DNA from: Clostridia bacterium
GTDB lineage: Bacteria > Bacillota > Clostridia > Oscillospirales > Acutalibacteraceae
DNA length: 19,611 bases
Assembly (NCBI GenBank): GCA_017552845.1
Contig: JAFZOE010000214.1
Coordinates: 1 to 19,611 of the forward strand
Direction of reading: 5' to 3'
In this document: positions 14,181 through 19,611 of the stretch, piece after piece
How the letters are laid out: each line of letters starts with the position of its first letter
Numbering within the stretch: position 1 is the stretch's first letter
Program-made: the position numbers and the translations under genes
The notes under the pieces: model-generated
What the model was told of the DNA's origin: nothing
Databases searched by the model: none
The model's input: only the letters and a program-made list of their open reading frames with translations

Positions 14181-15458
14181 TTATTTAATCTCTGCGTTTG
14201 CGGTATATTCGCCGTAAATCCAGTAGGAATCATTGTTTTCGCAGACGACGGGCACGGTGATGAAGCCCTTGTCCCCTTCCTTGATTTTGCTTAAATCGGC
14301 GACCAGATGGATATCATCAGCAGTCAGGTTTTCAACGACCGATGCCGGACCGACAACCTCAACCGAATCAAAATCGGGGATGACCGACTCGGGAACGACC
14401 GAGCCGTTATTGGTGTTGTAATCAATGTTTGCAGGCGCGGAGAGTGTCCTCTGCTCCATGCCGTCAACCGTGACTTTAATCTTAAATTCGCCCACATTAT
14501 CGAGAATCAAGCAGCTGTTGGCTTTTTCAACATCCTGAACGGTAACCGTAAATTCGTTAACGCCGGGCTTAAGCTCGGAAAAATCAACGGTTTTGACCGC
14601 CAGGGAATCAACACTGTCGGCGACATTGCTGTTAAGACCGACTTTTACGCGCGAGGGGGTTATCTCAACCCTGAAATCGGGATTTTCAATGTATTCCGAA
14701 GGCCTGTTGGTATAGCTTACTGCCGTATCAAGAGTTTCGATTTTATATACGGGTATCTTGACCGTGACCTTGGTATCACGGTTGTAGGTAACATAATTGA
14801 GAGTGCTGCCGTCTGAGGTGACGGGAGTGAATTCCGTCTCGAAGCTTCCGTTGCGGGTGAGAGGCGAATCTATCTTTACATTTGCAATGATTTTGGTGAT
14901 TTTATTGACCTCGCTGACAGGCCCGGAAACCTTGACCTTGGCGGATGCGGAATCGATAATGGCGTTACCGGCCTCATAGCCCGATTCGATAATTGCGCCA
15001 TCACTCTGGATAAAAGGCTCAATGATGAATTCGCGGTCTGTTACGGGCACATCGAAATAAACCGAGAGAGTTGCAGGCTCAACGGAAACGATTTCAAAAT
15101 CCGCGCGGCTGTCGGTTGAGCGCGCATCAAGGCGGAGCGTATAGTTGCCGGGATTCACGACCGAGCTGGTATCGGCAGAAACCGCAATCTTCGAAGAGAT
15201 ATTCTTATCCTCAACAATGTAGTTCCTGCCGCGGACGGTCACGCTCGCGCTCAGGCCGTTCTCGCCGTAGCTATCAAGTCCGAGTGTTTCAAGGGATTCG
15301 CCGCCTATTTCAATCGGAATATTCTTTATGACTGCTGTCGTTTCCGGGCTCTTTTCGACCGAAATGAAAACCCAGATAATCGCCGCAATTATGACGGACG
15401 CGACAGCGAGAGATTTATTGTTATTCAGAATCCGGGTGAAGATATTTCCGTTTTTCAT
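14181..15458 (-). CDS. cdaR: YbbR-domain protein CdaR, regulator of diadenylate cyclase
   Basis: CdaR is a membrane-anchored extracytoplasmic protein that binds and modulates the diadenylate cyclase CdaA in Firmicutes. The 425-residue protein has a short cytoplasmic N-terminus, one membrane helix at about 16-34 (SLAVASVIIAAIIWVFISVE), and then four roughly 90-residue strand-rich segments. These carry YbbR-repeat features such as V-V-GP followed by V (VKVSGPVSEV at about 173-182; VEVVGPASVV later). IWVFISVEKSPE just after the helix is a family hallmark. The start overlaps the cdaA stop in an ATGA, the normal cdaA-cdaR coupling. glmM, often the third gene, is absent; a terminator follows directly. 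Assigned from family pattern and context. Confidence 0.92.
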   Translation of the reverse strand: MKNGNIFTRILNNNKSLAVASVIIAAIIWVFISVEKSPETTAVIKNIPIEIGGESLETLGLDSYGENGLSASVTVRGRNYIVEDKNISSKIAVSADTSSVVNPGNYTLRLDARSTDSRADFEIVSVEPATLSVYFDVPVTDREFIIEPFIQSDGAIIESGYEAGNAIIDSASAKVKVSGPVSEVNKITKIIANVKIDSPLTRNGSFETEFTPVTSDGSTLNYVTYNRDTKVTVKIPVYKIETLDTAVSYTNRPSEYIENPDFRVEITPSRVKVGLNSNVADSVDSLAVKTVDFSELKPGVNEFTVTVQDVEKANSCLILDNVGEFKIKVTVDGMEQRTLSAPANIDYNTNNGSVVPESVIPDFDSVEVVGPASVVENLTADDIHLVADLSKIKEGDKGFITVPVVCENNDSYWIYGEYTANAEIK

Positions 15459-16357
15459 TTCTTACCACCCTTTTTGAATAATTTTGAGAAAAAGCCCTTG
15501 CCGTTCTGCACCGCTTCATCCTCATCGGACATATAATCGAGCACGACATCGCGAAGAGTCGCTTCATTGAAATCTCTCTCGAGATTGCCCTTTGTGGCAA
15601 CCGAAATCTGCCCCGTCTCCTCGGAGACGACGACCACGAGAGCGTCAGACTCCTCGCTCATGCCGATAGCGGCGCGGTGCCTGGTGCCGAGATCGCTTGA
15701 AACATCGTCTTTTCTGGTGTTCGGGAGCACGCAGCCGGCTTTATAGAGCCTGCCGTCCCTGATAAGCGCGGCGCCGTCATGAAGCGGCGAATTCGGGAAG
15801 AAAACGTTGCCGATAAGTTCATGGGTTACGTCGGCGTTTACTTCAATACCCGTATCGGTAACTTCCTTGGGAAGCGTCTGCTTTTCAAATACAATCAGAG
15901 CGCCTGTCTTGCTGTCGCTCATGCGCTGAACCGCTTTGCAGATTTCGACAACGGCGTTGGTCAGCGCCTGGCGGTCATCTGAAATCGAATTGCCGAATAT
16001 GCTTCTGAGAGATTTGACATTGCTTCTGCCGAGATGTTCAATCATCTGGCGGATTTCCTGCTGGAATATAACAATAAGAATAATGAAGATATTTGAGAAA
16101 ATGTAGCGGAAGAAATAGGTGCTGGTCTCCATGCCGAAGAAATAGGCAATGCCGTAAGCAAAAAGCAGAACAAGAATACCCTTGAGAAGCTGAATTGCCT
16201 TGGATCCGCGCACCAATTTAAGAGCATGGTAGATGACAAACGCAACAAGGGCGATATCGAGAATATCGATAACACCTATTTTCAGCGATCTCACTTTTTC
16301 TATAAATTCAATGAACTGACCGACAAAACTTGAGTCGGTAAATATATTCAGCAGCAT
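15455..16357 (-). CDS. cdaA: Diadenylate cyclase CdaA (c-di-AMP synthase)
   Basis: CdaA joins two ATP molecules into the second messenger c-di-AMP, which controls potassium and osmolyte uptake and cell-wall homeostasis. Three probable membrane helices lie within about 28-98 (DILDIALVAFVIYHALKLVR; LKGILVLLFAYGIAYFF; SNIFIILIVIFQ). The DisA_N catalytic domain follows at about 120-265. It holds both signature motifs: DGA at 194-196 (in PLHDGAALIRDGRLYKAGC) and GTRHRAA at 224-230. The protein has 300 residues, somewhat longer than Bacillus CdaA, with a basic C-terminal tail GKGFFSKLFKKGGKK (286-300). A GGAAGGAA site precedes the ATG at 16357, and a probable promoter lies at 16400-16428. Confidence 0.96.
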   Translation of the reverse strand: MLLNIFTDSSFVGQFIEFIEKVRSLKIGVIDILDIALVAFVIYHALKLVRGSKAIQLLKGILVLLFAYGIAYFFGMETSTYFFRYIFSNIFIILIVIFQQEIRQMIEHLGRSNVKSLRSIFGNSISDDRQALTNAVVEICKAVQRMSDSKTGALIVFEKQTLPKEVTDTGIEVNADVTHELIGNVFFPNSPLHDGAALIRDGRLYKAGCVLPNTRKDDVSSDLGTRHRAAIGMSEESDALVVVVSEETGQISVATKGNLERDFNEATLRDVVLDYMSDEDEAVQNGKGFFSKLFKKGGKK

Positions 16358-16399
16358 ACCGAGTTCCTTCCGACCGATACAAAATAAAATTCTTTTACT

Positions 16400-16428
16400 A
16401 TATTATCACACTGTGACCGGGTTTGCAA
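16400..16428 (-). promoter_or_regulatory. Probable promoter of cdaA-cdaR
   Basis: On the minus strand TTGCAA (16423-16428) and TAATAT (16400-16405) are 17 bases apart, with TG one base ahead of the -10. Each hexamer matches consensus at only four positions, so strength depends on the extended -10. This is the only reasonable promoter in the 97-base gap between ispF and cdaA. Confidence 0.5.
16406..16416. repeat. 11-bp inverted repeat TCACA-N-TGTGA in the cdaA promoter
   Basis: TCACACTGTGA is a perfect 5-bp inverted repeat around one base. It sits inside the spacer, directly against the -10 of the proposed cdaA promoter, where a bound repressor would block polymerase. The half-sites resemble TGTGA boxes of CRP/FNR proteins, but in the opposite arrangement and without the 6-base spacing. 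Confidence 0.4.
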
Positions 16429-16454
16429 ATCAAAAGGGAATAATTAACAAAAAG

Positions 16455-16934
16455 TTAATCAAACGATTCAATCAGAGATACAGCCTGAGCGGCAATTCCG
16501 AGACCCTCTCCCGTAAATCCGAGCTTTTCCTCGGTCGTTGCCTTCACGCTGACGCTCGAAATATCGAGCGAGCAGACGCGGGCAATATTCACTCTCATCG
16601 CAGGACTATAATCCTTCATTTTCGGAGCCTGGGCGATAATCGTTGAATCGATATTAACGGGTCTGAAGCCGTTATTTTCAAGATGTTTCACCGTTTCCTC
16701 AAGCAGAACGAGGCTGTCAGCGCCTGCATATTTTTCATCCGTATCGGGAAAAAGGCAGCCTATGTCTCCGAGAGCCGCCGCACCGAGAAGGGAATCCATA
16801 ACGGCGTGGAGAAGCACATCCGCGTCCGAGTGGCCGAGCAGACCTTTTTCATAGGGAATCTCAACGCCGCCGACAATAAGCTTTCTGCCTTCGGCAAGGC
16901 GGTGAACATCATATCCCTGCCCTATTCTGAGCAT
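16455..16934 (-). CDS. ispF: 2-C-methyl-D-erythritol 2,4-cyclodiphosphate synthase
   Basis: IspF cyclises CDP-methylerythritol 2-phosphate, with release of CMP, in the non-mevalonate isoprenoid pathway. The 159-residue protein is full length. The metal ligands D9 and H11 are in IGQGYDVHRL, and H43 is the third. LLGHSDADVLLHAVMDSLLGAAALGDIG (32-59) and FPDTDEKYAGADS follow in the canonical order. The C-terminal active-site segment is KATTEEKLGFTGEGLGIAA (131-149). The ATG at 16934 has GGAGGG ahead of it and overlaps rnmV by 13 bases. ispD is not in the window. It is the last gene of its block; the 3' side has only a weak A/T stem-loop, so a terminator is not established. Confidence 0.97.
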   Translation of the reverse strand: MLRIGQGYDVHRLAEGRKLIVGGVEIPYEKGLLGHSDADVLLHAVMDSLLGAAALGDIGCLFPDTDEKYAGADSLVLLEETVKHLENNGFRPVNIDSTIIAQAPKMKDYSPAMRVNIARVCSLDISSVSVKATTEEKLGFTGEGLGIAAQAVSLIESFD

Positions 16935-17524
16935 GTGAATCCCTCCGTTCTTTCAATATCGGCGATAAATGAATCGTAATCGGTGATAAAATTCAGCACC
17001 TGAACCAGCGAATTTGCCGTAAGTCTTGACGGCAAATTATAGTATTTAAGCAGGAGTCGGCGTTTTTCGGCGCTGTCCGCTCTGCCGCTGAAGCCGAGTT
17101 CATACAGATCCTGCTTAGTGATTTTTCTGGCAGGTTCATCAACTTTTTCGCAGAGAACTCCTGCCCTCTCAAGTGCCTGCATTATAACGCTTTCGGGCAT
17201 CCCTTCAACGCCGAGTTTGCCCTCCTTCGAGGGCTCTGTCTTTCTCTTTTCCTTGCCTGCGATATCGGGAATATAAGCGTGTTTTATATACTTTTTATCG
17301 ACGGTTGAGCCGATAAAGTTCCTTATTTTGAAGCCGGCGGAGTCGCTGTCGGTCAGCACAAGAATCCCGTCCTTTTCGGCAAGCATTCTTATCATGCGCT
17401 GAAGCTCTTTATCCTTGAAAATACCGAATCCGTCGGTGCATATAATCGGGGCGTCGATTATCGAGGAAAGCTTGATTTTATCGTATTTTCCCTCAACAAT
17501 GACCGCCTGTTTTATCTTAATCAT
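16922..17524 (-). CDS. rnmV: Ribonuclease M5 (Toprim-domain 5S rRNA maturase)
   Basis: RNase M5 cuts the 5S rRNA precursor at both ends in low-GC Gram-positives. The 200-residue protein has the Toprim catalytic core: VIVEGKYDKIKL with E11 near the start, then LVLTDSDSAG with D59 and D61. HAYIPDIAGKEKRKTEPSKE is a conserved segment after the core. A C-terminal domain (about 135-185) reads KQDLYELGFSGRADSAEKRR and LPSRLTANSLVQVLN, the DUF4093-type region of clostridial M5 proteins. The start overlaps the holA stop in an ATGA and the end overlaps ispF by 13 bases. In many Firmicutes the gene sits beside rsmA; here it lies between holA and ispF. A primase-like Toprim protein is the main alternative, but the C-terminal domain argues against it. 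Confidence 0.92.
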   Translation of the reverse strand: MIKIKQAVIVEGKYDKIKLSSIIDAPIICTDGFGIFKDKELQRMIRMLAEKDGILVLTDSDSAGFKIRNFIGSTVDKKYIKHAYIPDIAGKEKRKTEPSKEGKLGVEGMPESVIMQALERAGVLCEKVDEPARKITKQDLYELGFSGRADSAEKRRLLLKYYNLPSRLTANSLVQVLNFITDYDSFIADIERTEGFTCSE

Positions 17525-18549
17525 TGATTCTTCACTCTCGCTAATTTGACGAAGGTTTCTTCGAGCAGCTGACGCTTGTCATTCTGCGTGCTTTTCATCT
17601 GATTATCGGCATCGGCAAGGATTTCCATGCATGCGGTTATCTGCGCAAAAGACATATTCTTAGCCATCTGAGCCGCCGTATTCAGTCTCTTTTCCCTGCC
17701 CTTGTAGCTCTCATAAGCCGCAATCAGTTCGCCGTTGCTTTTGCCTGCCGAGGATGCGGCTTTAGCCCTGTAAATAAAGGCATACTGCGCTATGACCGCG
17801 CCGAGAATCATATACTCATCCTCGCGCAGTTCAAACAGCTTTGAAAGAGTGAGGAATGCTTTTTCGAAGCTCCCTCTCGCAAGATCCATAACCATAAACA
17901 CGGCATTTGCATCAAGAGACCTCACGCAAACGGCGTCAACATCCGATTTCTTGATTACTTCGCCCGCATAAGCGCAGACTTTTTCAAGCTCGTTTCCGAG
18001 AAGATTAAGATCATCGCCGACATTGCCTACAAGATATGAGGCGACGCCCTTATCAAAGGCTTTCCCGCGCTTTTTTGCGCCTTTTTCAACGACCTTCACT
18101 AGCTCCGCCGGGGTAAGTTTGTTTGCTTTGAGAACATAGCCGTATGCGCTGAAAAGGCCTGCTAGCTTCTTGATTTCATTGGGCTTGGGCTGCTGAGTCG
18201 GATAGGTAAAAATCAGGCAGTTATCGGGCGGGTTCTCCTTGAGAAGCTCTTCGAGAGCGGAAAAATCTTTATCGGTAGCATCCTTTACCGGATAATCCTT
18301 TACGACCACGCATTTACTTGCCGCCATCATAGGAATTGAGAGGGAGGCATCGTAAATCTCCGATAAATCCGTATCCTCGCATTCGAAGGTATGCAGATTG
18401 AATTCAGCAAAAGACTCGTCAACCGTTGCCTTGATAAGTTGCTGGGTATAGAATTTAACAAGATATGTTTCATCTCCGCAGAGCAGATATGCGCCTGCGG
18501 GGTTTTCTTTTATTCTGAGCTTGAGCTCGCTCTCATTGATTTCGGGCAT
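17521..18549 (-). CDS. holA: DNA polymerase III subunit delta
   Basis: Delta opens the beta sliding clamp and is part of the clamp-loader complex at the replication fork. The 342-residue protein is the normal length. It begins AYLLCGDETYLVKFY (20-34), the family's Y-L--GDE-YL pattern. It has the conserved middle NCLIFTYPTQQPKPNE and a C-terminal collar domain with FMVMDLARGSFEKAFLTL, REDEYMILGAVIAQYAFIYRAK and QAQMKNMSF-like helices typical of HolA. The ATG follows AAGGTGA and lies 3 bases after the comEC stop; the comEC-holA order is widespread in Firmicutes. No ATP-binding motif is expected in delta and none is seen. Confidence 0.94.
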   Translation of the reverse strand: MPEINESELKLRIKENPAGAYLLCGDETYLVKFYTQQLIKATVDESFAEFNLHTFECEDTDLSEIYDASLSIPMMAASKCVVVKDYPVKDATDKDFSALEELLKENPPDNCLIFTYPTQQPKPNEIKKLAGLFSAYGYVLKANKLTPAELVKVVEKGAKKRGKAFDKGVASYLVGNVGDDLNLLGNELEKVCAYAGEVIKKSDVDAVCVRSLDANAVFMVMDLARGSFEKAFLTLSKLFELREDEYMILGAVIAQYAFIYRAKAASSAGKSNGELIAAYESYKGREKRLNTAAQMAKNMSFAQITACMEILADADNQMKSTQNDKRQLLEETFVKLARVKNQ

Positions 18550-18552
18550 AAT

Positions 18553-19611
18553 TCACCTTCTCACGGCTTTTATATTATGGTCATCGGCGGTTATAACTAT
18601 GTCTCCGCAGCCTGCGGTTGCCGCCGCGTTTATTCCTTTATCCGCAAGCTCTTCCTGAGCCGCGTATCCCCTGCCCTCTTCCGCCTGAATAACGGCGAGT
18701 TTCAGACCTTCAAACGCAAAACCGTCGGGACTGCCGGCCCTGCAGAGCATCACGTCACACTTTTTCGCGTTCTGCGGCAGAGCTGCAAAATCAATCCCGG
18801 GATCGCAGACCCAGAGGATATTCAGATCTTTCGTTTCAATTATGTATGCGGTATTTCCCGAAATGTCGTTGCAGGGAGTAACCTTGATTTCTCCTGAATT
18901 GAACGATGCCTGCGGGGCAATAATCTTATTCTCGGGAAAAGCAAGCTCCAGGGCATAGCCGGGCTCGGAGCAATAAATATCGGCATCCTGCAGGAATTCA
19001 ACTACATCGCGCAGATATGAATTATAATCGGAGCTGTCTTCGGGCAGTATCACCGCGTCTGTCTCATTTGAATAATCATTGAGCGTCTTTTTAATATTGT
19101 ATGCGCCGTCAAAAATATCTCCGCCGCATCCGAGCAATATGCAGTCGTCACCGCTTCTGAGATATGCGGCGCTTCCGCTGCCCGTATCAAACACAGTGAG
19201 CGTTGTATCAAGCGAATCGGAAAATGCGAAGAATATTGATGAAAGCACGAATATACCCGCCGCGAGCCAGCCCGCGAGCGGAAAGACCTTCCTGCCGGAA
19301 TAAGCCATAAATGCCGCAAGGGCGAGGAATACAAATACCGCCGCAAGAATCAGACAGGCGTCGGTGTATCCGACCGACAGACGAAGGAATCTAAGAGATG
19401 ACAGTATATCCGCAATTCTCAGTATCAGTTTCGCGCAAAGACCGCCTGCGAACGCAAAAAAATTAGGTATATGAAGCGATATCAGACCGAGAACCGTGCC
19501 GAAAGCGGAAGTTATCATGCAGATTTCGGCAACCGGAACTACCAGCAGATTTGCGGGAAATACGGCGAAGCTGTAACCGCCGAAGGTTGTGACGGTCACA
19601 GGCATTGTAAA
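18553..19611 (-). CDS. comEC: ComEC/Rec2-family DNA uptake protein, C-terminal part (cut by window edge)
   Basis: ComEC forms the membrane channel for uptake of single-stranded DNA in competence. The visible 352 residues are roughly the last half of a protein usually 700-800 long; the frame runs open through the window end, so the methionine at 19605 is internal. Numbered from it, FPANLLVVPVAEICM (16-30) is the end of the Competence domain, with three or four further hydrophobic segments to about 128. From about 135 a metallo-beta-lactamase-like outline appears: TVFDTGSGSAAYLRSGDDC, then LLGCGGDIFDGAYNIKKTL and DAVILPEDSSDYNSYL. At the place of the HxHxDH zinc motif there is PEDSSDY with no histidine. 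The domain is therefore probably not metal-dependent. It is followed by holA after 3 bases. Whether the organism is transformable is unknown. Confidence 0.85.
   Translation of the reverse strand, partial: FTMPVTVTTFGGYSFAVFPANLLVVPVAEICMITSAFGTVLGLISLHIPNFFAFAGGLCAKLILRIADILSSLRFLRLSVGYTDACLILAAVFVFLALAAFMAYSGRKVFPLAGWLAAGIFVLSSIFFAFSDSLDTTLTVFDTGSGSAAYLRSGDDCILLGCGGDIFDGAYNIKKTLNDYSNETDAVILPEDSSDYNSYLRDVVEFLQDADIYCSEPGYALELAFPENKIIAPQASFNSGEIKVTPCNDISGNTAYIIETKDLNILWVCDPGIDFAALPQNAKKCDVMLCRAGSPDGFAFEGLKLAVIQAEEGRGYAAQEELADKGINAAATAGCGDIVITADDHNIKAVRR

Noticed and set aside
16443..16459. ATTAAC-5 bases-GTTAAT inverted repeat at the ispF stop codon, considered as a terminator
   Set aside because: The 6-bp stem is mostly A/T, overlaps the stop codon region and is not followed by a T-run (TATTCCC follows), so termination is unlikely or weak.
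19603..19605. Methionine at 19605 as the start of a short, stand-alone beta-lactamase-like protein
   Set aside because: The frame stays open to the window end and the sequence around it matches the interior of the ComEC membrane domain, so it is an internal codon.

Overview
The window carries a nearly gap-free chromosomal block from a low-GC-type Gram-positive anaerobe, most likely a spore-forming Clostridia member (Oscillospiraceae/Ruminococcaceae-like). The reasons are the yicC-remA-gmk-rpoZ-priA-def order, a GerW/YtfJ-type sporulation protein, the cdaA-cdaR pair, RNase M5, strong Shine-Dalgarno sites, and frequent GTG/TTG starts. This placement is inference from gene content; there is no rRNA or other direct marker. 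All 23 supported genes lie on the minus strand, so they are transcribed from high to low coordinates. The genes at both ends are cut by the window: comEC lacks its 5' part and def lacks its 3' part. No tRNA, rRNA, mobile element, CRISPR array or prophage was seen, and no gene-free stretch exceeds 152 bases.

There are three transcription blocks in transcription order. (1) 19611-16455: comEC (partial), holA, rnmV and ispF, tightly packed or overlapping. (2) 16428-14125: a probable promoter, then cdaA and cdaR (c-di-AMP synthase and its membrane regulator), closed by a stem-loop terminator. glmM, which often follows this pair, is not present. (3) 14096-1: a strong extended -10 promoter, then a calcium-motif lipoprotein, an OmpR-family response regulator, a sensor kinase, a DUF1385 membrane protein, prmC, an M50 protease, scpA, scpB, DUF2953, ytfJ/gerW, rluB, yicC, remA, gmk, rpoZ, priA and def. 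Spacers in this last block are 36 bases or less and no internal terminator is visible, so readthrough along the whole 14 kb is possible, although internal promoters are likely.

Most genes are conserved housekeeping functions: replication restart and clamp loading, chromosome organisation, guanylate synthesis, rRNA and release-factor modification, RNA processing, isoprenoid synthesis and second-messenger signalling. The least explained part is 10493-14096. There a lipoprotein with four acidic DxDGDG-type loops heads an operon with a two-component system, behind a compact promoter whose leader holds a perfect inverted repeat touching the ribosome binding site. The other notable point is the ComEC C-terminal domain, which has the outline of a metallo-beta-lactamase fold but no recognisable metal-binding histidine motif. 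I see no clear evidence of a wholly new multi-gene system; the lipoprotein/two-component module is the best candidate for new biology.
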